Assembly (NCBI GenBank): GCA_900546925.1
Contig: UREV01000005.1
Coordinates: 1-64,000, forward strand
Direction: 5' to 3'
Length of the DNA stretch: 64,000 nucleotides
Origin: an uncultured Bacteroides sp.
GTDB taxonomy: Bacteria > Bacteroidota > Bacteroidia > Bacteroidales > UBA932
The notes under the pieces are model-generated. The model saw only the letters and a list, made by a program, of their open reading frames with translations, was not told the DNA's origin and did no database searches. Positions 1 through 9,600 of the stretch are shown here, piece by piece. The first letter of the stretch is position 1, and each line of letters begins with the position of its first letter. Both the position numbers and the translations under genes were made by a program.

Positions 1-7
1 AAATGGG

Positions 8-60
8 AGGTGCCGGCGAAGCCGGAGGGATGAGCGAAGCGAAGGTCTCCGCCGGCACCT
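8..60. repeat. GC-rich inverted repeat at window edge
   Basis: Positions 8-18 and 50-60 are perfect 11-base inverted complements (AGGTGCCGGCG and CGCCGGCACCT) enclosing a purine-rich interior with the phrase GAGCGAAGCGAAG. No coding frame is evident. It may be a transcription terminator of a gene left of the window or an intergenic palindromic repeat. An 11-base outer stem also frames the element near 5180. The remaining bases to 189 show nothing I recognise. Confidence 0.5.
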
Positions 61-189
61 CTGACCGCCGGCGATTATTAATGATGTTTTCTTAGAAGTC
101 TTACCTGTGGGCGCTAATGAGTGGTCTAGTCTGAGCGCCTCGTGCAACCATGGTTCCGCGAGTTTACCTTGCCAAGAGTGACCATACCT

Positions 190-1212
190 CTATTTCTTAA
201 TCTCGCGAAGCCAAATCTTCAAGGTCTCGAACATAACAGGACGATAAGCCTCGATCTTGTCTTTGCCGAACTCGGAAGTCGTAAATCCCCATCCATGACC
301 TCCATACGGATAAATGGACATCTGCGCCTGAACCTTGTTATGCATCAATGCTTCATAATACATGATACTGTTCTCTGGCGGGACAGTCTTGTCATCAGTG
401 CTGAGGAATAAAATCGTCGGAGGAGTCATAGGAGTAACGTCATTCTGAAGAGAATAATGCTCCATCAACTCATCATATTTCGATTTGCGGACTTTATAAT
501 GGTCCTCAGACTCATCATGGTTCAGCCACTTCTCCTCCTTGCCGATAAGCCTGTCATGAGTTCCCTTGTGAGTAAGAGACAAATCCATAGTTATGACAGG
601 ATAAATGAGGATAGAAAAATCCGGTCTCGTAGCCTCATCCACATAAAGAGTCGAAGCGGAAGCCGCCAGGTGGCCACCTGCAGAAAAACCGATGATACCT
701 ATCTGATTCACACCCCATTCAGCGGCATGAGCACGGCAATAACGGAAAGCATTCTGGACATCGACCAGAGGCAACTCCCAATGACCGTTCGGCATACGAT
801 ACTTTACCACGCACACCGTGATATTCTGCTTGAGGAACCAGTCGGCAACATAAACACCTTCATTGAACGAAGAGACATAACCATATCCTCCGCCAGGCGT
901 CACCACAACCATCTGCCCGTTAGGATTCTTAGGAAAATACAAATCTATTCTGGCACTGTCACTTACGTTTCTCAAATCTCCGTACGCATTCATCACCTCA
1001 TGAGTCGTGATGCCATTGGATTTGTGGGGACCTAAGGTAATCGTCTTCCCGTTTTCCTCTATTCCTTTATTTACTTTCTGTCCTTCAGGATATAAGAGAA
1101 TAGTCTTGTTCGGACGTAACTTGGTCTTGGGCTCGAAATGTTCGGCAGCATTGGCCTGAAACATGGTGCCGGCGACGGCCATGGCACAGAGAATCGAAAT
1201 TTTTGTCTTCAT
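190..1212 (-). CDS. Secreted alpha/beta hydrolase (acetyl/feruloyl esterase-like)
   Basis: 340-residue protein with a signal peptide (residues 1 to about 22, ending QANA). It has the alpha/beta hydrolase signatures of the BD-FAE/acetyl-xylan esterase type: oxyanion-hole motif PGGGY at 106-110, nucleophile elbow GFSAG with Ser177, an acidic residue in STDDKTVP (about 273-274), and catalytic His306 in GGHGWG. The likely role is removal of acetyl or feruloyl groups from polysaccharides in the periplasm or outside the cell; the substrate is inferred from family only. The open frame extends 49 codons further upstream, but that part overlaps the LysR gene and lacks signal-peptide character, so the start at 1212 is preferred. 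The LysR gene ends 10 bases upstream on the same strand, so the two may be co-transcribed. Confidence 0.85.
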   Translation of the reverse strand: MKTKISILCAMAVAGTMFQANAAEHFEPKTKLRPNKTILLYPEGQKVNKGIEENGKTITLGPHKSNGITTHEVMNAYGDLRNVSDSARIDLYFPKNPNGQMVVVTPGGGYGYVSSFNEGVYVADWFLKQNITVCVVKYRMPNGHWELPLVDVQNAFRYCRAHAAEWGVNQIGIIGFSAGGHLAASASTLYVDEATRPDFSILIYPVITMDLSLTHKGTHDRLIGKEEKWLNHDESEDHYKVRKSKYDELMEHYSLQNDVTPMTPPTILFLSTDDKTVPPENSIMYYEALMHNKVQAQMSIYPYGGHGWGFTTSEFGKDKIEAYRPVMFETLKIWLREIKK

Positions 1213-1222
1213 ATTTGAATGG

Positions 1223-2218
1223 TTATAAACTGTCTCGCAGTGTTTTGCGCAATAACTTGCAGATACCCTTTCCCGAGAACTCCGGGAGAGGATTGAAATG
1301 GATGTCGAATGTGAAATCCGGCAACATGACCGGCATCTGCAGCAACTCTCCGGAAGCAATCTCGCGTCTCACGGAAATCGCAGGAACTATGCCGACCAGG
1401 GAAACTGAATTCTTGACCATGGACTTGATAGCTTCTATCGAGCATGAAATCAGTGAAGTCCTGGCTATCAGATCCGGGGTGAAAAACTGGCTGTATCCGT
1501 CCCAGACGGCAAATCTGTTGGTGACAGGGATACCTGCAATCGTGGAGAACGGCTTGGAAGTCAGTTCGCTGTCGTCATCCGACACCGCAGCCTTCATTAC
1601 TGACCTGTTTTCTTTAGATGCGACCACGATGGCATCCATTACGCCGATAAGTTTATATTCGCCCTCGAAATCCATTGTCTTCGGACTTGGCGCTACGGAA
1701 ATCTCCACCTCGGCATCTTCCGGTGTCCCGAAATGACTGCCTGGGATGTCGTTTTCTTGAAAACTCTCTTCTGAAGTCCCGAAATGACTGCTCATAAGGT
1801 TATCGTTATGGCGCTTCTCTTCCTGCGGCAGAATGGCGGAAATGGAAAACGTGGTCTCAGGATGCGTCCCGGAAAGTATGGAAAGTGCGTCAGGTAACAG
1901 ATAAGAAGCCACGACAGGATGAGCATTGATCCGGACAGGCTTGCCGGCAGTCATCTTGCCCTCCTCGCCGAACATATCCTTAGCCGCTGAGTACCAATAC
2001 AATATATGCGATACATACTCCTTGAACGTGCGACCTTCCTCAGAGAGATACGCTTCGCCACGGGCTCTGCATATCAGAGTCGCGCCCAATTCTTTCTCCA
2101 ATGCGCTAATATTCTGGCTGATAGCCGGTTGGCTGACCCCCAAGACTTTGGCCGCTTTCGTGAAACTGCCGGTCTCGGCGATGGCCATGAATACTTTCAG
2201 TTTGAAATCTTCTAACAT
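1223..2218 (-). CDS. LysR-family transcriptional regulator with internal repeat insertion
   Basis: About 331 residues. Residues 5-60 form the LysR winged helix-turn-helix (ETGSFTKAAKVLGVSQPAIS), followed by a linker helix and a substrate-binding domain with the usual ISVAPSP-type turn near 173-179. It is about 30 residues longer than a typical LysR protein. The excess is a stretch around 141-170 carrying SHFGT twice (144-148 and 161-165), encoded by a 16-base direct repeat, and looks like an in-frame insertion in the effector domain. ATG at 2218 was chosen over a TTG two codons upstream. It lies directly upstream of the esterase gene and is divergent from the M16 protease gene; it may control either. 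The ligand cannot be read from sequence. Confidence 0.85.
   Translation of the reverse strand: MLEDFKLKVFMAIAETGSFTKAAKVLGVSQPAISQNISALEKELGATLICRARGEAYLSEEGRTFKEYVSHILYWYSAAKDMFGEEGKMTAGKPVRINAHPVVASYLLPDALSILSGTHPETTFSISAILPQEEKRHNDNLMSSHFGTSEESFQENDIPGSHFGTPEDAEVEISVAPSPKTMDFEGEYKLIGVMDAIVVASKENRSVMKAAVSDDDSELTSKPFSTIAGIPVTNRFAVWDGYSQFFTPDLIARTSLISCSIEAIKSMVKNSVSLVGIVPAISVRREIASGELLQMPVMLPDFTFDIHFNPLPEFSGKGICKLLRKTLRDSL
1725..1791. repeat. 16-base direct repeat inside the LysR gene
   Basis: GTCCCGAAATGACTGC occurs at 1725-1740 and again at 1776-1791, 51 bases apart (17 codons), so the frame stays open. Between the copies lies GGGATGTCGTTTTC, which is partly complementary to the repeat. 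This is the pattern of a dispersed palindromic element that landed in a gene without breaking it. Confidence 0.6.
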
Positions 2219-2238
2219 TCCCAAATCGTTTTCGAAAA

Positions 2239-2246
2239 CAAATTTA
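2239..2246 (-). promoter_or_regulatory. Bacteroidota -7 box upstream of LysR gene
   Basis: Read on the minus strand this is TAAATTTG, a match to the Bacteroidota -7 consensus TAnnTTTG, 20 bases before the LysR ATG. No TTTG -33 element is found at the usual 19-21 base spacing, so confidence is moderate. Confidence 0.4.
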
Positions 2247-2324
2247 ATGTTTTTTTGTCGGATAACTATATATTTTATAAATTGCGACGATTTTGTATAA
2301 TCGATTTACAATATTTTATTGAAT

Positions 2325-5147
2325 ATGAGAAGATTTATTTTTGCGGTAGCCGCTTTCTTGTCAGCGTTCGCTTTCACGGCGAATGCCCAGATGGAGCAGC
2401 TTCCTAACGATCCGGCAGTCAGAAAAGGCAAGCTGGACAACGGCATGACTTATTATATCATGCACAACGAAAATCCTGCCGGCAGGGCAGAATTCTACCT
2501 CTCTACCAACGTAGGAGCCATCCAGGAAACCCCTGACCAGGACGGTCTTGCACACTTCCTCGAGCATATGTGCTTTAATGGAACCAAGAATTTCCCGGGC
2601 AAAGGAATCATAAATTACCTCCAGAGCATCGGCGCCTCCTTCGGTGGTAATGTCAATGCTGCCACAGGCGTGGAGCAGACAACTTATGAGCTCATGAATA
2701 TTCCTCTTGTGCGTCAGACAGTTATCGATACTTGTCTCCTTATCCTCCACGATTACTCACATTTCGTGACCTGCGATCCGAAGGAAATCGACGCGGAGAG
2801 GGGAGTCATCATCGAGGAAAGACGCCAGAGAAGAGATGCGAACTGGAGAATGCACGAAAAGACATTGCCATACTACTATGGTGATACCAAATATGGCAGC
2901 TGCACCCTTATCGGTAGCCAGGAGAACCTCGAAACCTTCAAACCTGAGAGCCTTACGAACTTCTACCATACATGGTATCGTCCGGACCTTCAGGCTGTTA
3001 TCGTAGTAGGAGACGTGGATCCTGATTATGTTGAGGCTAAGTTGAAAGAGATTTTCGCTGACATTCCTGCTGCTACAGATCCTAAGCCTAAGGATGTCAT
3101 CAAGATCCCTGGAAATCAGGAGCCTATCGTGGGTATAATCACTGACCCTGAGGCAGTAAGCTCTTCAATGGAAATTATTTGGAAAGGTGATGCTCTTCCT
3201 GAAGAGTACAACAGCACCACTATCGGAGAAATGACAGATGTCCTCAAGTCCATCATTTCATTCGTCATGGACGAAAGACTCTCTGATATCACAGCCAAAC
3301 CGGACGCACCATTCCTCACCGCCTCATTCGGTATCGGCAACCTCTGCGAGACCATGGAAGTAGTTATGGGCCGCGTTACCTCTCGCGAGGGGGATGCTGT
3401 CAATGCTTTCAAGGCTTATCTTACCGAGGTCGAGAAGATGAAAAAATTCGGTTTCTCGCCTGATGAAATCCAGAGAGCTAAGGACAATCTCCTTTCATAC
3501 TATGAGAGTGCAGCAAAGAAGGCTAGTACCCGCAAAAATGCGGAGCTCGTCCAGCCGCTGATTAACAACTTCTTCGACAATTACGCTTATATGCAGCCTG
3601 AGGCTGAGTATGAATTGGTTAAGCAGATTTGTTCAATGCTGCCAGATCAGGCTGTGAATCAGACTGTTGCACAGATTGTTCCTGATTCCAATATGGTAGT
3701 TGTCTTCAAGGGTCCTGAAAAAGAGAACCTTGCGACACCTGCTGCTGACGAATTCAAACAGGCCATCAAAGATGTGCTTGCTTCCGACATCAAACCTAAT
3801 GAAGTGGAGAAAATCGACTCACAGCTTCTCGATCCATCGAAACTTAAGGGAAGTGCGGTGAAATCTGTTTCAGAAGGCGCTTATGGTTCTACTGTCTGGA
3901 TGTTGAAGAACGGATTGAAAGTCGTTCTGCGTCCTTCAGACTTGGAGAAGAACAGGGTGATTTTCTCTCTCACCAAAGAGGGTGGAAAATCATTGATCCC
4001 GACAGAAGACCTTAACAGCTTCGAAGATAATATCTGGGGTACATATCTTAACAATGCAGGTGTTTCCAAGTATTCAAGCACCATGTTGAGCAAGATGCTC
4101 GCAGGAAAGACCCTTTCTGTATCACCTTTCATTTCGGCACTCCGTCACGGTATCACAGGAAGTTCTACTACACAGGATCTCGAGACTGCTCTTCAGCTTG
4201 TTTACCTCCAGTTCACCGACCCTCGTTTCAATGCTGAGGACTTCGGCCAGGGTCTCAAGCAGTTGGAAGCTATCCTTCCTAACTATGTGCAGCAGCCTGA
4301 CTATAAGTTCACTTGCGCATTTACCAACCTGTTGTTCGGCAAGAACCCTCGTATAGTCATTCTCGACGAGAATACCCCAACCAAGGCTAGCCTCGCGACC
4401 ATCGAAAAAGATTATAGAATGTTGTTCAATGATGCTGCAGGTGCAGTGCTTACAGTCTGCGGTGACTTCGATATCGACACAGTCCGTCCTATGATCGAGA
4501 AATACCTCGGTTCTATCAAGAAAGGCAAAAAGGCATTGACCTGGACCGACCCTCACACAGATGTTCTTCCTGGTAAGGAAGTGTGTGATTTCAAGGTAGA
4601 TATGCAGACCCCGAAGGTATCAGTCCTCGAGGTCTTCACAGCCGACATGGGCAAATATTCAGTCAAGGATGAGGTCGCTCTCTCTGCTGCTACTTATATT
4701 CTCAGGATGAGATATACCAAGTCTCTCCGTGAGGATGAGGGTGGTACCTACGGTGCCCAGGTTTCCGGTTCTATCGATATTTTCCCTCATGCCAATGCCA
4801 TGCTACAGGTTTACTTCGACACTAAACCTGCTGCTACTGACAAGCTTATCAGCCTCAGCCTGGAAGGTCTCAACAGCCTCGCTGCAGAAGGCCCTACAGC
4901 AGAAGAGTTCGATATGGCTCAGAAGAATCTTCAGAAGAACATCCCTGAGGGACGTATTCTCAACAGCTACTGGATGACTTCTCTCCGTTTTGTGCAACTT
5001 TACGGAATCGACTACGACAAGGAGTATGAGGATGCCGTAAATTCACTTACTGCTGAAGATGTGAAGAACGTCCTCGCACGTATCCTCTCTGCAGGCAACG
5101 CCAGGACCGCGATCATGCGTCCTGGAGCAACTGCCGAGGCTGAGTAG
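2325..5147 (+). CDS. Secreted M16 family zinc metalloprotease
   Basis: 940 residues, signal peptide ending near residue 22 (FTANAQ). The inverted zinc motif HFLEH is at 77-81, giving two His ligands and the catalytic Glu; the third ligand is probably Glu near 158 in the segment DAERGVIIEERRQ. Length and arrangement fit the two-lobed pitrilysin/insulinase proteases, with an active N-terminal M16 half and a degenerate C-terminal half. These enzymes cut short unfolded peptides, here in the periplasm or outside. ATG at 2325 (MRRF) is chosen over a TTG six bases upstream because it gives a clean signal peptide. It is monocistronic and divergent from the LysR regulator. Confidence 0.9.
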   Translation: MRRFIFAVAAFLSAFAFTANAQMEQLPNDPAVRKGKLDNGMTYYIMHNENPAGRAEFYLSTNVGAIQETPDQDGLAHFLEHMCFNGTKNFPGKGIINYLQSIGASFGGNVNAATGVEQTTYELMNIPLVRQTVIDTCLLILHDYSHFVTCDPKEIDAERGVIIEERRQRRDANWRMHEKTLPYYYGDTKYGSCTLIGSQENLETFKPESLTNFYHTWYRPDLQAVIVVGDVDPDYVEAKLKEIFADIPAATDPKPKDVIKIPGNQEPIVGIITDPEAVSSSMEIIWKGDALPEEYNSTTIGEMTDVLKSIISFVMDERLSDITAKPDAPFLTASFGIGNLCETMEVVMGRVTSREGDAVNAFKAYLTEVEKMKKFGFSPDEIQRAKDNLLSYYESAAKKASTRKNAELVQPLINNFFDNYAYMQPEAEYELVKQICSMLPDQAVNQTVAQIVPDSNMVVVFKGPEKENLATPAADEFKQAIKDVLASDIKPNEVEKIDSQLLDPSKLKGSAVKSVSEGAYGSTVWMLKNGLKVVLRPSDLEKNRVIFSLTKEGGKSLIPTEDLNSFEDNIWGTYLNNAGVSKYSSTMLSKMLAGKTLSVSPFISALRHGITGSSTTQDLETALQLVYLQFTDPRFNAEDFGQGLKQLEAILPNYVQQPDYKFTCAFTNLLFGKNPRIVILDENTPTKASLATIEKDYRMLFNDAAGAVLTVCGDFDIDTVRPMIEKYLGSIKKGKKALTWTDPHTDVLPGKEVCDFKVDMQTPKVSVLEVFTADMGKYSVKDEVALSAATYILRMRYTKSLREDEGGTYGAQVSGSIDIFPHANAMLQVYFDTKPAATDKLISLSLEGLNSLAAEGPTAEEFDMAQKNLQKNIPEGRILNSYWMTSLRFVQLYGIDYDKEYEDAVNSLTAEDVKNVLARILSAGNARTAIMRPGATAEAE

Positions 5148-5179
5148 TGAATAACCAATGAATAGCAAAATGTGACGTA

Positions 5180-5282
5180 GCGTCAGGAGGCGGAACTCAG
5201 GCCGCGAATTGCGAAGCACCTGAGCGGACGAGTCCGACCTCCTGACGCGACGATGTCGCCAAGACTTGCTTCAGCAAAGTCT
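5180..5282. repeat. Branched inverted-repeat element
   Basis: Positions 5180-5190 pair with 5238-5248 (11 bases). Inside lie two more hairpins: 5197-5202 with 5219-5224, and 5225-5228 with 5233-5236. Together they predict a compact three-way junction. Two further hairpins follow directly (5247-5251 with 5255-5259, and an imperfect one at about 5262-5282). No coding sequence fits. It lies 30 bases after the M16 protease gene and could be its 3' end structure or an intergenic repeat family member. Confidence 0.5.
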
Positions 5283-5325
5283 CCTGGACAGACGCTGAAA
5301 TAGAAATAGCAACTAAATGAAAACA

Positions 5326-5357
5326 AAGAAGGGCTCTGAAAAATCAGAGCCCTTCTT
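5326..5357 (-). terminator. Terminator of tRNA-Arg
   Basis: A perfect 14-base stem (5326-5339 with 5344-5357) with an AAAA loop. On the minus strand it follows the tRNA-Arg gene by a few bases and is followed by the T-rich run TTGTTTTC, as expected for an intrinsic terminator. It could also stop transcripts from the M16 protease gene on the plus strand. Confidence 0.7.
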
Positions 5358-5362
5358 CTTTG

Positions 5363-5434
5363 TACTCCCAAGAGGATTCGAACCTCTACCGAAAGAACCG
5401 GAATCTTTAATCCTATCCATTAGACTATGGGAGC
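5363..5434 (-). tRNA. tRNA-Arg (anticodon CCG)
   Basis: On the minus strand the sequence folds into a cloverleaf: acceptor GCTCCCA with TGGGAGT, anticodon stem AAAGA/TCTTT around the loop TTCCGGT (anticodon CCG, reading CGG), and T arm AGAGG TTCGAAT CCTCT. The discriminator base is A and CCA is not encoded. The D stem is short and uses G-T pairs. Confidence 0.9.
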
Positions 5435-5474
5435 TTATGTTACGAGAGTGGCTGACGCACGCTCATCGTATATG

Positions 5475-5482
5475 CAAAGTTA
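5475..5482 (-). promoter_or_regulatory. Candidate -7 box for tRNA-Arg
   Basis: Minus-strand TAACTTTG matches TAnnTTTG and lies 40 bases upstream of the mature tRNA-Arg 5' end. No TTTG was found at the proper distance upstream. Confidence 0.35.
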
Positions 5483-5691
5483 ATAATTTTTGTGATTATT
5501 ATAGCCCATTTCTCGCTTTTCTCTAAGATTTTGATTAATTTTGCCAATGTATGGGGTGTATTGTATCGCATAGGTATGATACTTGCCCTGAATGAAAAGT
5601 CCGGGCCTTCAGAATGTCGTTTTTGTGTTACGAAAAGCGGTGTTTTGAAGCGGAATTAATTGAGTATTTTGTAAAAACCTAAATATAAAGA

Positions 5692-6579
5692 ATGAAGAAA
5701 GCATACGTATTTCCTGGTCAGGGTGCCCAGTTCCCGGGTATGGCCAAAGAAGTATATGAGAAGAACCCGAAAGCCAAAGAAATGTTCGAAAAGGCTAACG
5801 AGATTCTCGGGTTCAGAATTACAGACATTATGTTCGACGGAACTGCTGAAGCACTGAAGGCAACTAAGGTGACACAGCCGGCGATATTCTTGCATTCTGT
5901 CATACTTACAGCATGCTACGATGAGTTCAAACCTGATATGGTAGCAGGACATTCACTCGGTGAATTCTCTGCACTTGCAGCCAGCCACGCGATTTCTTTC
6001 GAAGATGCGTTGAAACTTGTTGCCATCAGAGCCAAGGCCATGCAGAAATGCTGTGAGCAGGTTCCAGGTTCCATGGCTGCTATCATCGGTCTCAGCAACG
6101 AACAGGTTGAGGACCTTTGCAAGTCTTGCCACGGCATAGTAATTCCTGCAAACTATAACTGTGATGGTCAGGTCGTTATCTCCGGTGAGAAAGATTCAGT
6201 AGCGGAGGCTTGTGACAGGGCTAAGGCAGAGGGAGCGAAGAGAGCTCTTCCGTTGGCTGTGAGCGGAGCATTCCATTCACCACTTATGGAGCCTGCCCGT
6301 GTAGAACTCGGCGAGGCTATCGAAGCTACTGTGATCAAGGCACCGATTTGCCCTATCTATCAGAATGTTACAGCTCAGCCTACACAGGATCCTGAACTTA
6401 TAAAGAAGAATCTGCTTGCACAGCTTACAGCTCCGGTAAAATGGACTCAGTCTGTCAAGAATATGCTTGCAGACGAAGCTGACTACTTCATGGAAATCGG
6501 TCCTGGTAAAGTACTCCAGGGACTCGTAAAGAGAATCGCCGGTTCCATCGTGACAGTAGAAGGTCTTGAAACATTGTAA
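5692..6579 (+). CDS. fabD: Malonyl-CoA:ACP transacylase
   Basis: 295 residues, the usual FabD length. It transfers malonyl groups from CoA to acyl carrier protein to supply fatty acid elongation in the cytoplasm. The N-terminal GQGAQ motif is at 9-13, the nucleophile Ser88 lies in GHSLGE, and the C-terminal part contains the family's GAFHSPLM segment with the second catalytic residue (His). The gene stands alone between tRNA-Arg and nifJ, with a hairpin just after its stop codon, so it is probably a single transcription unit. ATG at 5692 begins exactly at the conserved N-terminus. Confidence 0.95.
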   Translation: MKKAYVFPGQGAQFPGMAKEVYEKNPKAKEMFEKANEILGFRITDIMFDGTAEALKATKVTQPAIFLHSVILTACYDEFKPDMVAGHSLGEFSALAASHAISFEDALKLVAIRAKAMQKCCEQVPGSMAAIIGLSNEQVEDLCKSCHGIVIPANYNCDGQVVISGEKDSVAEACDRAKAEGAKRALPLAVSGAFHSPLMEPARVELGEAIEATVIKAPICPIYQNVTAQPTQDPELIKKNLLAQLTAPVKWTQSVKNMLADEADYFMEIGPGKVLQGLVKRIAGSIVTVEGLETL

Positions 6580-6590
6580 ATGAAATGACA

Positions 6591-6618
6591 GGATTCCGGA
6601 CGTGCCCGTCTGGAATCC
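6591..6618 (+). terminator. Terminator after fabD
   Basis: A 12-base stem (GGATTCCGGACG with CGTCTGGAATCC, one G-T pair) with a TGCC loop, 11 bases after the fabD stop and followed by TTCTTGTC. The T tract is weak. Confidence 0.6.
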
Positions 6619-6693
6619 TTCTTGTCATAGACGACCTGAGGAAAGGGTTGTCGATTAATAAGGAAAATCAAGAATCACATAAAATTAACGATT

Positions 6694-9600
6694 ATGGCAA
6701 AAGAAAAGAAATTCATCACCTGTGATGGTAACTACGCTGCCTCTCAGATCGCTTACCTTTTCAGTGAGCATGCAGCCATTTACCCTATCACACCTTCTTC
6801 GACAATGGCGGAGAACATTGACGAATGGGCTGCCCACGGAAAGAAAAACCTGTGGGGAGAGACTGTGAAAGTTACCGAGATGCAGAGTGAAGGAGGTGCT
6901 GCAGGAGCCGTTCACGGTTCACTTCAGGCCGGTGCACTTACTACTACATATACAGCATCCCAGGGACTTCTTCTTATGATCCCAAACATGTATAAGATTG
7001 CAGGTGAAATGCTTCCTGCTGTCTTCCATGTTTCAGCACGTGCACTTGCGTCACATGCGCTCTCTATCTTCGGAGACCATCAGGACGTTATGGCTTGCCG
7101 TCAGACAGGTTTCGCCATGTTGGCTTCAGGATCAGTTCAGGAAGCTCAGGACCTCGCTGCTGTAGCACATCTTGCAGCTATCAAGTCCAGCATTCCTTTC
7201 CTCCACTTCTTCGACGGATTCCGTACATCTCATGAGATCCAGAAGATTGAGGCCATCGACGAGGACGATCTCAGAAACATGATCAGTACCAAGTCATTGG
7301 AGAAATTCAGAGCGAGAGCACTTTCACCAGAGGCTCCTGTAACTAGAGGTACAGCGCAGAACGGTGACGTTTATTTCCAGGCTGTTGAGTCCAGAAATCA
7401 GTTCTATGATGCTGTTCCTGATGTAGTTGCACGCTACATGGGTGAACTCGGCGAAATTACAGGCCGCAACTATCGTCCGTTCGAATACTACGGAGCACCT
7501 GACGCAGAGGAAATCATCGTGGCTATGGGCTCTGTTACCGAGACCATCAAGGAGACCATCGATTACCTCGAGGCTCACGGAAGAAAATATGGTGTCATCA
7601 CTGTTCACCTTTACAGACCATTCTCAGAGAAATACTTCTTCAAAGTGCTTCCTAAGAGCGTCAAGAAGATCGCTGTTCTCGACAGAACCAAGGAGCCTGG
7701 ATCACTTGGAGAGCCTCTCTACCTCGATGTCAAGGCTATGTTCCAGGGTAAAGACCAGGAGCCTGTTATCGTAGGCGGACGTTATGGTCTTTCATCTAAG
7801 GATACCACTCCTGCACAGATTGTTGCAGTGTTCGACAATCTCGAGCAGAGCGAGCCTAAGAACGGCTTCACCATCGGTATCGTAGACGACGTTACATTCA
7901 AGTCTCTTCCTGTTAAGAAGGAAATCTCTATCGTTAAACCTGGTACTACAGAGTGCAAGTTCTACGGTCTCGGTTCAGACGGTACTGTAGGTGCCAACAA
8001 GAACACCATTAAGATTATCGGTAACCACACAAACAAATATTGCCAGGGTTACTTCGATTATGACTCTAAGAAATCAGGCGGTTACACCTGCTCTCACCTC
8101 AGATTCGGTGACGCACAGATCAAGGCTCCATACCTCGTATCTACCCCTGACTTCGTAGCTTGCCACGTTCCTTCATACCTTCGCAAGTATGACGTTCTTA
8201 AGGGCATCAAGGATGGCGGTACCTTCCTTCTGAACAGCCTCTGGAACGCTGAGGAGACAGTCAAGAGACTCCCTGAGTTCGTAAAAGCTACATTGGCCAA
8301 GAAACATATCAAGTTCTATATCATTGACGCAACCAAGATCGCATCTGAAATCGGTCTCGGCGGAAGAACCAACACTATTCTCCAGTCAGCATTCTTCAAG
8401 ATTACCGGCATCATTCCTTACGAGGACGCTGTCAAGTATATGAAGGACGCCATCGTGAAGAGCTACGGCAAGAAGGGTGAGAAGGTCGTCAATATGAACT
8501 ATGCAGCCGTTGACCGCGGAGGAGAGTATGAGCAGGTCAATGTTCCTGAGGAGTGGGCTAATATCTCAGCCAAGTTCGAGAATCCTAACAAGGACCGTCT
8601 CGCTTCTGAGTTCGTCAGAGAAATCGCTGACGTAGTTAACTCACAGGCAGGTGACACTCTTCCTGTAAGTTCATTCATGCCTTACGCTGACGGTACTATG
8701 CCAGCCGGCACAGCTGCTTACGAGAAACGTGGTGTAGCTGTATTTGTACCACAGTGGCAGCCGGACAACTGTATCCAGTGCAACACTTGTGCATTTGTCT
8801 GCCCTCACGCTGCTATCCGTCCGTTCCTTCTTACTGATGAGGAGGCTGCTGCAGCTCCTGCAGGTCTTAAACTTGCCCAGGGCAAGGCTGTTCTCAAGGA
8901 CTACAAGTTCGCTATCTCAGTTTCAGTCGCTGACTGTACAGGTTGCGGCAACTGCGCGGATGTCTGCCCTGCAAAAGAGAAGGCTCTCGTTATGGTCGAT
9001 GCACTCGGTGAGCAGGCTGAGCAGGAGAACTTCGATTACCTTAACTCTAAGATAGGCTACAAGGATACTGTTGTCAACAAGGCACAGAACCTCAAGAACG
9101 CACAGTTCGCACAGCCATTGTTCGAGTTCTCAGGAGCTTGTGCAGGTTGCGGTGAGACTCCATACATCAAGAACATCACCCAGCTCTTCGGAGACAGAAT
9201 GATGATTTCCAATGCTACCGGATGTTCATCTATCTATGGTGCTTCATTCCCTGCATCTCCATATTGCACAAACGCTGAAGGTCACGGTCCAGCTTGGGCT
9301 AACTCCCTCTTCGAGGACTTCTGCGAGTTCGGTCTCGGTATGAAACTCGGTTCTGACCGCGTAAGAGAGACTATCGCTGAGATTATGACTCAGGGTCTCG
9401 ATTGCGACAAGGCTTCAGATGAAATCAAGGCTCTCTTCAAGCAGTGGCTTGAGAATAAGAATAACCCTGCGATCACCCGTGAGGTAGCTGACAAGCTCAG
9501 CCCTCTGATGGAAGCTACTGATTGCCCTCATTGCAAGAAACTCTTGTCTTACAAGAAGTTCATTCCTGCACGCAGCCAGTGGATCATCGGTGGTGACGGT

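Noticed and set aside
1212..1359. N-terminal extension of the esterase by 49 residues
   Set aside because: It overlaps the LysR gene, is Cys/Ser/Arg-rich, and would bury the signal peptide.
4122..4556. 144-codon open frame on the minus strand inside the M16 protease gene
   Set aside because: It lies wholly opposite a well-supported protease gene and has no recognisable motif; it is an antisense shadow.
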